64,000 nt of DNA from Coix lacryma-jobi var. lacryma-jobi (Eukaryota; Streptophyta; Magnoliopsida; Poales; Poaceae): the NCBI GenBank assembly GCA_009763385.1, contig CM019831.1, forward strand, positions 79,085,845 to 79,149,844, written 5' to 3'. Within the stretch, counting starts at the first letter, position 1, and each line of letters opens with the position of its first letter. The translations under genes were made by a program, and so were the position numbers. Positions 20,207-32,374 of this stretch are shown piece after piece. The notes below the pieces were generated by a model. The model searched no databases. It was not told the origin of the DNA and saw only the letters and a list, made by a program, of their open reading frames with translations.

Positions 20207-22178
20207 TGAAGGACTGAAAGTGATACCAGAAAGCGACCAGAGGGGGGTGAATGGGAGCTTCAAATTTCTTTTCAGAAACTTGTCGCCACTATCCCGAGAA
20301 TCACCCCAAGAGCAAACCTAGAGCTCAATAGAGTCAACGACCCTAGTTGTAGGGTGGATGCTTCCAAGAAGCACAGCAGGACACTATACGACTCTAGAAA
20401 CCCAAGGCAACAACCCAAAACCAAATCCGAGATCGCACGAACAAACTGCGGACGAAAACGCGCGGAACACACCTGACCGGACTCTACCTGCGTCCGGTCA
20501 GTGACCACCGGACGCGTCCGGTCTGAGAAAAACTGGTTTGGGAGCTCTCTGTTTGTGACCGGACTCACTGTCACTGAGCGTCCGGTCATAGCCTCAGCGT
20601 CCGGTCAGACAAAAACACACACGATGAACAGTGCATGTTGTCCGTCCGGTCATGAGTAAAACGAGCGTCAGGTCAAGAGATGAAGAGCGTCCGGTCGAGT
20701 CAACAGAAAACGAGCAGATCAAACCTTCAACGACCGAACTCTGGACCGAGCGTCCGGTCACCCCGATGCAAGCGTCCGTTGAACCCGACTGACCCCCGTT
20801 CGTTTGCCGATTCGACTCGATCTCACCCCAAAAGAAACCTCTAGGGTTCAAACTTGGTGAGAAGAGTCACAAGAAGGATAGTGAGCTACTCCTACGAGAT
20901 CATGGCTCGAACCTATCTTCAAATCGATGAATTGAAGAACTACAGGAAAGAGGAGAAAAGTTGATCCAAAAGGAAAACCGATCGATCTACTTGTTCGTGA
21001 TGTTTGAGTTGAATTCCTTCGGAGAAAGTGATCTCCTCACAGTAAAGAACAAGTTGATTCAAACGGAAACGAAAAAGATGCAACGAGTAGAGAGATCGAT
21101 CATCGAGAAAATCATGGAGAAAAGAAAAACACGAAGAACAACACCCAATTGTGAATCACAGCCACAAATTTGCAACCGTGTGGCTACCACATGCTACAAC
21201 AGTGAGATTACGGTCTCACTTCCTCAAAATCTCATGGACACAGAGGTATGGTTCTCTGCGGATCTCAGTAGCTACAGCAGGGGATTGGTAGAGCAGGAAA
21301 ACCCTAAGTGGAGAATAGCAAATGACTGAGATAGGATGGGAGGTGGGTGTCTCCCTCTACTTATCATAATTCTAGTTCCCACTCTACCCCTAACTAATTA
21401 CACAGCGAACCAGCTAAACCCTAGGGTAATTCTGGACCAACTCGAAGTAGATGCTGATCTGACATCCACGCCCAGACAACTGGTAGCGTTGCCTCGACGC
21501 AACCTCACCGATTGCCACCACGTGCCGCCTCCGCTCTGCTCGTCCTTTTCACGGACCTCGCCCCCGGTTTTGTGGCCGAAACCGGGAAACCTGTCTTCAC
21601 GACAAACCCCCGGTTTTGAGGCCCAAACCGGGAAACCAGCCGACCATCGCCTGAGTTTTGTGGCCCAAACTCAGAAACCTGCCAGCGCCGAGGTTTTGAG
21701 GCCCAAACCTGGAAACCATCCTCAGCCCGAGTTTTGTGGCCCAAACTCGGCAAAACCGCAGCACCCAGGTTTTGTGGCCCAAACCTGGAAACCATCCACC
21801 GGTGGTTTTTCTGTGGCTCAACCACCAAACCGACGCTGTAGAAGGGATGCACCGCCCGTGCACCCCGTCCACCGACACATGTCCCCAGGTCCTTGACCCG
21901 AGCAACACTGTGCCCCGCAAGTCTCTGCTCGTCGCTGTCCCAGGCTGTCAGCCACAATATCTGATCCTCAGGCCACCGGTCCCTCAGTCCAAGCCTCACG
22001 TCTGCCCTTCACCACTCAAGGTCCATCGGCACGACACGTCTCTACTTGACCTTCACCTTGCCTTCGATCACTGTATCCGTGCTCGACACCTGCACAAACA
22101 CAAGCCAAAGAACATGCGCATCAAACCCGTTGACAATCACTCATCACTCAAGACTCGGCATACACCCATGTATCCGCA
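20207..22178 (-). repeat. Element H, 3' LTR (1972 bp)
   Basis: Plus-strand reading goes from TGAAGGACTG to ...CATGTATCCGCA. It holds a dense field of GCGTCCGGTCA-like motifs (20475-20790) and the hairpin array (21560-21800). The other copy at 30398-32369 has equal length but visible scattered substitutions, so insertion is not very recent. Open frames such as 20961-21329 and 21336-21896 recur, altered, in the other LTR and are not genes. Confidence 0.93.
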
Positions 22179-23641
22179 ATCTCCCCCTTGATGAGTGCAT
22201 TGTCAACTACCAACACAAATCATAATGGAATAGAAGAAGGAAGAAGAAGGAGGGAGAACTCGACCAAATGACCCAAAAGCATAGCGAAGCCGAAGAAGGT
22301 CAAGTGGAAGGAGCAAGACAACTTGGTCCCCAAAGACATGGGCAACGGCTCGATGCAACCAAACAAAGCAAAGCTAGCCCTCAAAAAGAGGTAGAACAGG
22401 CTCAACACCGCTAGCAAGAAAGCTCGATACCAATTGAAGAATACCAACTGAAGAGCAGAAAAGCTCGATACCAATTGAGAAACACATCCACAAAGCAAAA
22501 CTGCTAGTCCCTCAAGATAAAGGCATAGAGGCTCAACACAACTAGCATAAAATCGCTCCATACCAATTGAAAAACTCCATAAATACATCAAGCGAGCAAC
22601 TCCCCCTCCAATAGTGCACACAGCTAGGATATGATATGATTTCTCCCCCTTATGATTTGGCAAGAATTTCTCCCCCTTAGTTGATAATGCACTATCAAGC
22701 AAATTTCTCCCTTCCAAAATGCACATGAGTCAAAAATGCAAGTTAGCAGCTTCAGGAATATAGTCGATATAAAGAAATGATGCTCTACAAAGTGAAGATC
22801 CGATGTCTCAACAATAAACATACATGCCAGCAAAGGCTCAAACGGATCACCAAATACAAAATATGAACATATGAGCAAAGTGAGTAGTTTTAGGCAAGAA
22901 GGTATTCACCATCAAAATAGCACTAAACATGTGTAGACAGGAAGTCAAACAAGTGCTAAACATGTATACAAGGTGAACTACCCCTAGCAAAGTTCAATCA
23001 TCATGCTACAGAATGAAACATATACTTGTGATTTCAGATTTTAATCGGAGTTGCAGCGGTGAAATTACACAAGTTCAAAATTCAACATGTGATTGCGAGA
23101 GGTTGAGAGCTTGTCATTTCCTAACTTTTCAACCGAGCTAAGCCTATGTAGAAGGAATCAGAAGCTTAAAGCGACGGTTTCGATCTTACACTACACGACT
23201 CAAGTTTAACTCAATGTGCAATGACAAATAGTCTCGATACCATGATGTGCTGACAAACAATCCCATCTCGATCTTTCCAATTCACTTATCTTGGTTCAAT
23301 TTTATAACAGTTTATGAACATACCAAGCAAGTGAATGACTCAGAACTAGAGACATAGCAACCTAGCATATATGAACAGCACAAGAGAATTCAACACATTC
23401 TACACATGCTAGTTGCATATCTCAATGGTGAACAATTTTCAAGTTTAAAGCTCATTAAGCAAGTTCACCATTCATAAAATAGCTCAGCTCACAACATGTA
23501 TCAGTGATCAGAAAGAACATAAGCTACAAGCATCATCATATAGCATCAGAGCATACTAGATAAAGCATAGTCACATTCTAAAGATTATATACATGAAGCT
23601 CGAAATGCAAAAATGCATGATGAAATGGAAAGACTAACTTA
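22179..23641 (-). other. Element H 3' region: polypurine tracts and primer-site-like repeats
   Basis: Non-coding 1.46 kb between RNase H and the 3' LTR. On the minus strand the run AAGGGGGAGAT abuts the LTR (22180-22190). Two further AAGGGGGAGAAA copies occur near 22642-22653 and 22668-22680, which may be extra priming tracts. Four copies of TTCAATTGGTATCGAGC-like sequence (22422-22438, 22441-22453, 22463-22479, 22555-22571) look like the LTR/primer-site junction of the element. The open frame at 22220-22726 on the minus strand shows no env-like or other domain that I can support. Confidence 0.65.
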
Positions 23642-24094
23642 TTAGAAGCGAAAACAAAATGAAAGAAAAAGAGTCAGTCTATGATACAAAAAATGTTTCC
23701 CCATTTGAAAGGGGAAACACACGCCAAGCTCACCTCTCAACCTAGCAAAAGTTGATTGGTTCAAAGGCTTGGTGAAAATATCTGCCAATTGATGATGAGT
23801 ATCGAGATGGCAAACGTAGATATCACCCTTCTCACAGTGGTCTCGCAGAAAATGAAAGCGCACATCAATGTGTTTGGTCTTAGAATGCAGCACGGGGTTC
23901 TTAGCAACGCTAATAGCACTCGTGCTGTCACAAAGCAAGGGAACGTGAGAAAAGCTCAGACCAAAATCACGCAAAGTGGCCATCATCCAAAGCAATTGAG
24001 AATAGCAGCTAGCCGCAGCAACATACTCAGCCTCTGTGGTAGACTGGGCGACGCTAGACTGCTTGCGAGAAGACCAAGATACAAGAGAAGAACC
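23642..24094 (-). pseudogene. Element H RNase H (end of pol)
   Basis: The frame includes SLVSWSSRKQSSVAQSTTEA, a YVAAASCYSQLLWM segment, DSTSAISVAKNPV and HIDVRFHFLRD, then HHQLADIFTKPL. These are the hallmarks of copia RNase H, which removes RNA from the hybrid during reverse transcription. The domain's upstream part is missing: at 24095 the frame runs into an unrelated LTR-like insert, so its extra N-terminal residues are not real. The stop near 23642 closes the natural C-terminus with a short tail. Confidence 0.88.
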
Positions 24095-25000
24095 TGTTAA
24101 CACCAGATTTTTGCATGCACAAGGAGATGACAGATAGGCCAGTGTGCGAGAGATGGGCGTATGAGGCATTCGGCAAGTGTCCATACGGTCGGCTAATTTC
24201 CAAGGATTCAGCAACTACTTATGCGATCGACTATTCTGAGAAAGAAGGGGTTTCCGTTGAAATGATGGAAGCAAGAGCCGATAGAGCAACAAAATTGCGA
24301 TAATTAAGGCAATGAAGATTCTGAAGGGTGCCGAAGGCCGAAAAAATATTGTATTTTCCTTTAATATTTCATAGTCGTGTCCTCTTAGGACTTGTGTTGC
24401 GTACAGGGTATAAATATAAACTCTTGGCCATTGTAAAACTGTTCACAACCATATCAATACAAATCGGCCCCGTGCCATCTTCGAGTCCTTTGTCGTGTTG
24501 TCGAGTTCTTCGAGAGGAATCATCGATCCGTCGACCTCCGTAAGTCCCGACAACCTTGTTATCATGTCTAGTATCATGCGGTGGATTTAGATGTGATGCA
24601 AGTAGTCTTGTTTGTTTCCATTGGTCGTGAGACGGACCTTTGTTAATATTCAAGAAGTCTTTGCTTATGCTTTGCTTATGAGTAAATACCGTGCGGCAGG
24701 TGTTTATTGATACGTTTAGCAAAAGCGAGATAGTTATCGGCTCTATTAGATTTGGTAGATCTAATAGATTCATTAAGTTATCATGTGTTGCATGTTTTAG
24801 TTAATTCTGTAACACTCTTTTGCCCAATCTAGATTGATTTTGTTCAGCCTTTCTTTACAAGGTTATCTATGCTCCAATAATCATTGTTTTCATGAGATCT
24901 CTTATAGATTGCACGATTATGATGGCCGGATTAATTTCTAATCTAGATTGTTACATGTTGTGGGTTCATACATGTCAATCATGCTTGAACTTTGATGATG
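24095..25000. mobile_element. LTR-like insert L inside element H pol
   Basis: Sequence foreign to copia pol separates RNase H from RT. It starts TGTTAACACCAG at 24095 and holds TATAAATA at 24419-24426, followed by transcript-leader-like sequence. A candidate end GATTGTTACA lies near 24954, but copia homology resumes only near 25000, so the right limit is approximate. I read it as a probable solo LTR of a gypsy element in the plus orientation. A clean target duplication was not found. It contains no supported gene. Confidence 0.5.
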
Positions 25001-25019
25001 AGTATCGAACTGTGTACCT

Positions 25020-26614
25020 AATCCCAAACTGTGGAGTGAAGCATAAGTACCTCATAATGCGCTTGACTGCCTAACGGTGAGAGGTGCGCGGCGACGACTG
25101 AAATCATGCGCAAAGACAGACGGCGAACAGGATGTCCAGGCGTGTCGCCGTCAAGTACAACAGCGATCCGATCATACTCCGGTACTCCTTCTGGTCCACA
25201 GCTTCTCCATCCTTATCCGCATCTAGGGCCGTCGTGGTCGACATGGGTGTTGGAAGAGGCTTGGCCTCACCCATATCGAACTTCTTCAGGATGCCCTTGG
25301 TATACTTGCCTTGGTGCACAAACGTCCCTTCTCAGGATTGCTTAATTTGCAACCGGAGAAAGAATGTCAACTCACCCATCATGCTGATCTCAAACTCCCT
25401 GCTCATAAGATCTGCAAACTTGGCAACCAAGGCATGAGAAGAACCACCGAAAATGATATCATCCACGTAAATCTGGACCAAGAGAGTGTCATTGCCTTGC
25501 TTGAGGAGAAAAAGCGTTTTATCCACACATCCCATTTTAAAACCCTTAGCAAGCAAAAAAGTTTTCAACCTATCATACCAGGCTCTAGGGGCTTGTTTCA
25601 AACCATATAAAGCTTTATGAAGTTTAAAAACATGGTTTGGAAACTTGGGATTTTCAAAACTGGGGGGTTGTTTTACATATACCTCTTCTTCTATGTAGCT
25701 ATTTAAGAAGGCACTCTTGACATCCATTTGAAAAAGTTTAAACCCTTTGGATGCAGCAAAAGCCAAGAGTATCCTAATTGCCTCCAAACGAGCTACAGGA
25801 GCAAAAGTCTCCTCATAGTCTATCTCCTCCTTCTGACTATACCCCTGGGCTACAAGTCTGGCCTTGTTTCTCACAATATGGCCATCCTCTCCTTGTTTGT
25901 TTTTGAAAACCCATTTTGTACCAATAGGGTGACACTTAGGAGGAGGTGGAACCAAAACCCAAACCCGATTTCTCTCAAAATTTTCTAACTCCTCATGCAT
26001 GACATTTACCCAATCTGGATCAGATAAAGCGTGTCCAACATCTCGGGGTTCAAAATCAGCAACAAATGCAGAATGAGCAAAGTGAGAGATTTGTTGTGAC
26101 CTTGACCGAGTGACGCGTTCGTTGATGCTGCCGATCATCTGTTGAGGCGGGTGTTGGCGCTGAATGTGTCGTGGCGCCTCCCGAGCTAAAGAAACCTCCC
26201 CCTCAACAGCAGCTGGTGCCTCCTCGGGTACAAAAGTACAGCCCGAGGTGGCGGATCCCACGGCCCCCAAGTAGTCGACGAAGAGGGGTTAGGGCCGTGA
26301 GTCGTCGTAGTAGAAGTCGATCCAATCGGCACAGCAGGTGGAGGTGGTGCTAGGTCACCAGTGCCTTCAGCATCCTTGTCCTCATCATCAAAGAGAGGCT
26401 CTCCAACCTCGTGATCACCTGCACGCTCAAATCTAGAAGAAGGACAAACCATGGTCTCGTCGATTGTGACATCAGATGTCTCCATGAGTCGGTTAGTATC
26501 AAGGTTAAGTACACGATATGCACGAGTATGAGTACCATAACCCAAAAATATACCATCAGAAGAACGAGACTCAAACTTGTCCAAGTTGCCTTTCTTAAGT
26601 ATAAACAATGTCAA
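25020..26614 (-). pseudogene. Element H integrase C-terminus and reverse transcriptase
   Basis: From 26614 the frame gives SSDGIFLGYGTHTRAYRVLN, the usual end of the copia integrase, then an acidic/proline linker. From 26270 a frame gives the copia RT: WVFKNKQGEDG, ARLVAQGYSQ, FQMDVKSAFLN, ALYGLKQAPRAWYDRL and the active-site block IYVDDIIFGG. TGA at 25332 interrupts it, but the same frame continues (GKYTKGILKKF, RSMIGSLLYL) to TGA at 25104. That second stop replaces a likely CGA codon. Weak RT tail similarity runs to about 25020, where insert L begins. Confidence 0.88.
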
Positions 26615-27720
26615 CCAAAAACACTAAAATAACTCACTCTGGGTTGTTTTCCAAAATGCAACTCATAAGAATTCTTTTTCAAGAAAGCTCGGAGAAAAAT
26701 GCGATTGGAAATATAGCATGCAGTGTTCATAGCTTCGACCCAATACCGCCTAGGAGTCCTATGCTCATCGAGCATCGTCCTGGCCATCTCAACAAGGGTC
26801 CGATTCTTCCTCTCTACAACACCATTTTCTGGCGGTGTGTAGGGAGAAGAAAATTGATGCTCTAAACCCAAAGAATCACAAAACTTCTCAAAATCCGAAT
26901 TCTTGAATTCGGAACCATTATCACTTCTAATAGCTCGCATTGAGTTCTTAGGGAACTCATTCTGAAGACGCAAAATCAGATTGCGAGCAAAAGAGAAAGT
27001 CTCAGTCTTCTCAATCAAAAAGAAGACCCACGAATATCTCGAAAAATCGTAAACAACAACCAATACATACCACTTCCCCTCAACCAAGCTCACCCGAGCC
27101 GGACCAACAAGATCCATATCTAAAAGCTCTCCAGGGCGCTTAGTCATGACCTGAGTCACTGGATGGTGGGGAGCGGCAACCATCTTCCCATGTCTACAAG
27201 AATGGCAAATAAGATCCTTCTCCATGGACAACTTGGGCAATCCTCGGAATAGGCCAAGTGAACTAAGCCTTGCAAGCAAGTCAAAGCTCAGGTGACCAAG
27301 TCTCCTATGCCACTTCCAAAGATCAGGGGAGGAAGGACCAGCCACAAGACAGCGAGAAACTCCAAATGACTCTAAGAAATTCGCACGAAAGACTTTCCCA
27401 ATGGGCGAAATCAAACATACAAGATTGCCCTGAGAATCTAAAATACGACTGAGATTCGGTTTAAAACGAATCTCATAGTCATCGTCAAAAAGTTGCGAAA
27501 CAGAAAGAAGGTTAAAATTCAAGTTAGAAACAAGAGCAACATCACACAACACAAAGTGCTCATTAACTCGCATCGACCCACGAGACAACACTTTACCTTT
27601 GCTATTGTCGCCGAAGGTGATAAACTTCTTTCCGGCAACAGGACTAAGACTTTAGAACCACTTGGCGTTTCCGGTCATGTGCCTCGAACAACCGGAATCC
27701 ACCAACCAAATGTCCTCCAA
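26611..27720 (-). pseudogene. Element H protease remnant and integrase
   Basis: Around 27700-27650 the minus strand encodes WLVDSGCSRHMTG, the copia aspartic-protease active site. A break follows near 27650, and from 27591 the frame gives a Gag-pre-integrase region, the zinc-finger residues HRRLGHLS and CHSCRHGK, and the catalytic core. Core landmarks are LLDMDLVGP, IRSDNGSEF and PENGVVERKNRTL, i.e. the D,D,E triad. The frame stops at 26611 and integrase resumes in another frame at 26614. Integrase inserts the DNA copy into the genome; this one is disrupted. Confidence 0.88.
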
Positions 27721-27734
27721 TCGTTTTACCTACA

Positions 27735-30334
27735 TCAATAAAAAGACATAGGGTGAGCATATGGTCCAACACTGGGGTGAGTGAAATAGGAAGAATACCA
27801 GTGTTGGGCCGGCTGGTCAAAAGAACGGTTAGTAGAAAAACCATTCCTAGCACGCCTACGGGGAACGTGATCACCATGCACAGGAAAACATGGTCCGCTA
27901 AGGGAAGAGCATCCATCGCGATACTCAAAACGCGGTGGAGGGAAATGCTCAACAAAGCCACCGCCACGGGGTCGATATCCTGCAAAACCAGGATCCCGCC
28001 GGGCAACACATCCCTGAGGCCAAGGACCTTGAGGCATTGGACCTCTAGGCCTAGCTGCTCTCCTCTAAACATTCGGCACATGTACATCATGGAAAGGATG
28101 GTACATGTCCGCATTGTTCATCTCCCTGGCACGGCGCTCCTCTCTCTTGCGCTGAAAGCAAAACTCCCTCAAGTGTCCATCTCTCCCACAGTGCTCACAA
28201 TGGTACCTCACCGCTCTCATAGGGGGTTGTTGGTACTCACGGTAGTGGGTATGGATCACTTTGCCTTTGAGCTCCTCTTGGAAAGGTGGCATGGTGTCTA
28301 GCTTGTTCTTGAGGTAGTTTGGTTTTGGAGCCCATGTCTTTTTCTTGGGTGGAGCTCTCGGAGGTTCCCCATACACTCCATCTCTGGTGCTAGGTTTGAG
28401 AGGCTCTTTGGGTGGAATCTTAGTAAGTTTGGGAGTAGTGGTGGAGTTGGGCTTCTCACTCGGGTTAAGACCACTCAACTCTCCAATCTTACCAAAAGAT
28501 GAAGCACACTCAACACCCTGAGCAAAACCTACACCTGGAGCTCCAGCAGCACGCTTAAACTGGGCAATCATCATCCCAAGCTGTGGCTCACCACAAGACA
28601 CCCATGACAAGATGGTCCGAAGGTATGTGTTTTCTTCCTCGTTTTGCATCTTGTCATGCTTCACATTGGCTGTCTCCATCTCCAAGCCCTCACACAAAGC
28701 ACACCTAGCCACACAAGTGCTACCCGAGCTGGCCTTCTCAAGAGACACAATCTTGGAATTCTTCTCTGCCAACTCGGATTGCAAGCCTGCACAAGACTTG
28801 CATGCACCAAGCACTGAGGATCTAGCTCTAAGCTCATCCACCACTCCAATCAAACCAACATACTTCCCCCTCAAAGTGAGAAGGTCAGTCATGTGCTTGG
28901 AGCACATCTCACACTCCTCCTCAGTCACGACAACGGTGGACTTGACAGACTCAAGTTCCTTCACCGTATCCTCCCACTTCTGGCTAAACTCCTTTCGCTC
29001 TATAGCAGCACGCCTAAGCAGCTTATCTTGACTAAGAAGGGCGGCAGTAAGTTTCTCGACCACAGCAGAAAGCTCGTTAGGGGTCTGAGATACCTGGGAG
29101 GTGTCGTCGTCGTCGTTCTGAGGGATCTCCTCCAGCTGGCTGTCGACCTCCTTGCCGAGGGCCATGGTGCAGAAGCCCTCGTTGTCAGCGAAGAAGCAGA
29201 TGCCGTTCAGCTTGTCCTCGATCTTCTTCCTCTTCTCGGACTCGTCGTCGCTTGAGGAAGTGGAGTCGTCATCCGAGTCATCGACGTCACTAAGCGTGGC
29301 GAAGAAAGCACGCTGCTCAGCCTGGGCCTACTCCAAGTACTTCTTCTTGATGTATTCCTTATTGAAGCCGCCCTTCCGCTTGTGCTTCGCGGGGACGTAC
29401 TTATCCTTGCACTTGCCGGAGTCGTACTTGTGCCCATGATCGCCATTCCTAAATGCTTGCTTGTTCTTCTTGGGATAGTTGGCGATGAAGTGGTCGGGGT
29501 CGCCGCACTCGAAACATCCAGAGCATCCTCCTCCGCGGCGATGGTTCATGCGGTTGTTGTGGAACCGCGAGAACTGGTTGGCAAGCAAAGCCAATTCGTC
29601 ATCCCCCATGAACTCCAGCTGCTCCTCTGTGACAGAAAGAAGAGAGGAAAGTGCAAAGCCTCTAGCGGGGTTAGCAGAAGAGCCAGAAAGCAAAGCCATC
29701 GACGGGCCAGAAGGATTTTCATAAGAAGCCCTCGCCATGGCATCAATCTCACTGGACTTGAGCTTACTGAAGAGCTCGTCGCATGTGAGGGTCTCATAGT
29801 TAGGTGATTCGATGATCTCCTGAACCTTTGAGTCCCACACCAACCGATTGAGAGTATGCAGAAGCTTCAAAGCCCTCTCATGATCGTCGAAAGGCAACAA
29901 CTCCTTGTTAGCCCTCATCCTGTTGACAATCACCTGAAAGCGAGCGAATAAACTTTCTATGCTCTCGCCAGGCATGTGTCGAAAGTTCTCGTACTCCCGC
30001 TTGTGCGACTCATAGAGACGGGATTTGACTTGAGTGGTTCCCTCATGAAAGCGCATGAGGGTCGCCCAAATCTCCTGAGCCGTGGGGAGGTGAGAAACGC
30101 AATCAAACTCAGACATGCTCAAACATGAGAAAAGAGCATTACGGGCTCGGCTATTGGCATCGTGCTCATCGATCTGCAGCTGAGTAACATGAGCAGCCAA
30201 GACCACGTAATCTGCCTTGTTCAAAATCTCCCAGACAGAAGCACCCATGCTCTGAAGATAGGCGGACATGCGTATCTTCCAATACACATAGTTCGTCCCA
30301 TCGAAAATGGCGGTTTGCCCACGCCGCGATCCAT
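27735..30334 (-). pseudogene. Element H gag
   Basis: ATG at 30334 (MDRG). A one-base loss near 30307 shifts the first ten codons; the rest is one frame from 30287 to the natural end MSFY-stop at 27735. Parts: DUF4219-like start, UBN2 capsid (to about 29800), a CCHC knuckle near 29520-29475 whose last Cys is Tyr (CFECGDPDHFIANY), acidic Ser-rich stretch, coiled-coil middle (29165-28650), second CCHC knuckle CEHCGRDGHLREFC near 28200, and an Arg/Gly-rich tail. Internal stops are at 29328 and 28065; the latter sits where F keeps a Gln codon. Long gag with two knuckles fits SIRE/Maximus. Non-functional copy. Confidence 0.88.
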
Positions 30335-30397
30335 GTCACCTTCTGTGGATCTGGAACCGGATAAGGTGAAAGATCCTTAACCCGCTTCGATACCAAT

Positions 30398-32369
30398 TGA
30401 AGGACCAAAAGTGCTACCACAAAGCGACCAGAGGGGGGGTGAATGGGAGCTTCAAATTTCTTTTCAGAAACTTGTCACCACTGTCCCGAGAATCACCCCA
30501 AGAGCAAACCTAGAGCTCGATAGAGTCCACGACCCTAGCTGTAGGGTGGATGCTTCCAAGAAGCACAGCGGGACACTATATGACTCTAGAAACCCAAGGC
30601 AACAACCCAAATCCAAATCCGAGATCGCACGAACAAACTGCGGATGAAAACGCGCAAAACACACCTGACCAGACTCTGCCTGCGTCCGGTGAGTGACCAC
30701 CGGACACGTCCGGTCTTAGAAAAACTAGTTTGGGAGCTCTTTGTTTGTGACCGGACTCACTGTCACTGAGCGTCCGGTCACTGCCTCAGCGTCCGGTCAG
30801 ACAAAAACACACACGATGAACAGTGCACATTATGCGTCCAGACACGAGTAAAACGAGCGTCCGGTCAAGAGATGAAGAGCGTTCGGTCGAGTCAACAGAA
30901 AACGAGCAGATCAAACCTTCAATGACCGGACTCTGGACCGAGCATCCGGTCACCCCGATGCAAGCATCCGGTCAACCCGACTCACCCCCGTTCGTCCACC
31001 GATTCGACTCGATCTCACCCCAAAAGAAACCTCTAGGGTTCAAACTTGGTGAGAAGAGTCACAAGAAGGATAGTGAGCTACTCCTACGAGATCATGGCTC
31101 AAACCTATCTTCAAATCGATGAATTGAAGAACTTCGGGAAAGAGGAGAAAAGTTGATCCAAAATGAAAACTGATCGATCTACTTGTTCATGAGGTTTGAG
31201 TTGAATTCCTTCGGTGAAAGTGATCTCCTCACAGTAAAGAACAAGTTGATTCAAACGGAAACGAAAAAGATGCAACTAGTAGAGAGATCGATCATCGGGA
31301 AAATCGTGGACAAAAGCGAAACGCGAAAAACAACACCCAATCGCGAATCACAACCACGAATTTGCAACTGTGTGGCTACCACACGCTACAACAGTGAGAT
31401 TACGGTCTCACTTCCTCAAAATCTCATGGACACAGAGGTATGGTTCTCTGCGGATCTCAGTAGCTACAACAGGGGATTGGGAGAGCAGGAAAACCCTAAG
31501 TGGAGAATAGCAAATGACCGAGATAGGATGGGAGGTGGGTGTCTCCCTCTACTTATCCTAATTCTAGTTCCCACTCTACCCCTAACTAATTATAGAGCCA
31601 ACCAGCTAAACCCTAGGGTTATTCTCGACCAACTCGAAGTAGATGTTGATCCGACGGCAATGCCCGCACAACAGGTAGCGTTGCCTCGACGCAACCTCAC
31701 CGATTGTTGCCACGTCCCGCCTCCACTCTGCTCGTCCTTTTTACGGACCTTGCCCCCAGTTTTGTGGCCGAAACCGGGAAACCTGTCTTCACGACCAACC
31801 CCCGGTTTTGAGGCCAAACTGGGAAACCAACCGACCATCGCCTGAGTTTTGTGGCCCAAACTCAGAAACCCGCCAGCGCCTAGGTTTTGAGGCCCAAACC
31901 TGGAAACCATCCTCAGCCCGAGTTTTGTGGCCCAAACTCGGCAAACCCGCAGCACCCAGGTATTGTGGCCCAAACCTGGAAACCGTCCACCGGTGGTTTT
32001 TCTCTGGCTCAACCACCAAACCGACGCTGTAGAAGGGATGCATCGCCTGTGAACCCCGTCCACCGACACATGTCCCCAGGTCCTCGACCCGAGCAACACT
32101 GTGCCCCGCAAGTCTCTGCTCGTTGCTGTCCCAGGCTGTCAGCCACCGCAGCTGATCCTCAGGCCACCGGTCCCTTAGTCCAAGCCTCACGTCCGCCCTT
32201 CACCACTCCCGGTCGATCGGCACGGCACGTCTCTACTTGACCTTCACCTTGCCTTCGATCACTGTATCCGTGCTCGACACCTTCACAAACACAAGCCAAA
32301 GAACATGCGCATCAAACCCGTTGACAATCACTCATCACTCGAGACTCGGCATACACCCATGTATCCGCA
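30398..32369 (-). repeat. Element H, 5' LTR (1972 bp) with primer site at its left
   Basis: It begins TGAAGGACCAA at 30398 and ends ...TATCCGCA at 32369. On the minus strand the primer-binding site next to it (30386-30397) reads TGGTATCGAAGC. It contains the GCGTCCGGTCA motif field (30680-30975) and the hairpin array (31755-31990). Short open frames inside are not genes. Confidence 0.92.
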
Positions 32370-32374
32370 ATTTC
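32370..32374. repeat. Target-site duplication of element H (right), ATTTC
   Basis: Exact repeat of 20202-20206. Confidence 0.92.

Larger units (their letters stand above)
20207..32369 (-). mobile_element. Element H: complete SIRE/Maximus-type Ty1/copia retrotransposon
   Basis: Two LTRs of exactly 1972 bp flank an 8.2-kb interior and are bounded by the perfect 5-bp duplication ATTTC. Minus-strand order: LTR 30398-32369, primer site 30386-30397, gag 30334-27735, then protease, integrase and RT in copia order, RNase H to about 23700, a long 3' region with polypurine tracts, and LTR 20207-22178. Gag and pol have stops and frameshifts. A roughly 0.9-kb LTR-like sequence interrupts pol between RT and RNase H. 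It is inserted in the LTR of K, a relative of its own family. Confidence 0.93.

Noticed and set aside
22220..22726. Minus-strand open frame after RNase H as an env-like gene, as in some SIRE elements
   Set aside because: It has hydrophobic stretches, but no signal peptide, cleavage site or family motif can be supported, and it overlaps the repeated primer-site-like sequences.
30411..31845. Plus-strand open frames in the H LTR
   Set aside because: Inside an LTR, antisense to the element, and not preserved in the other copy.
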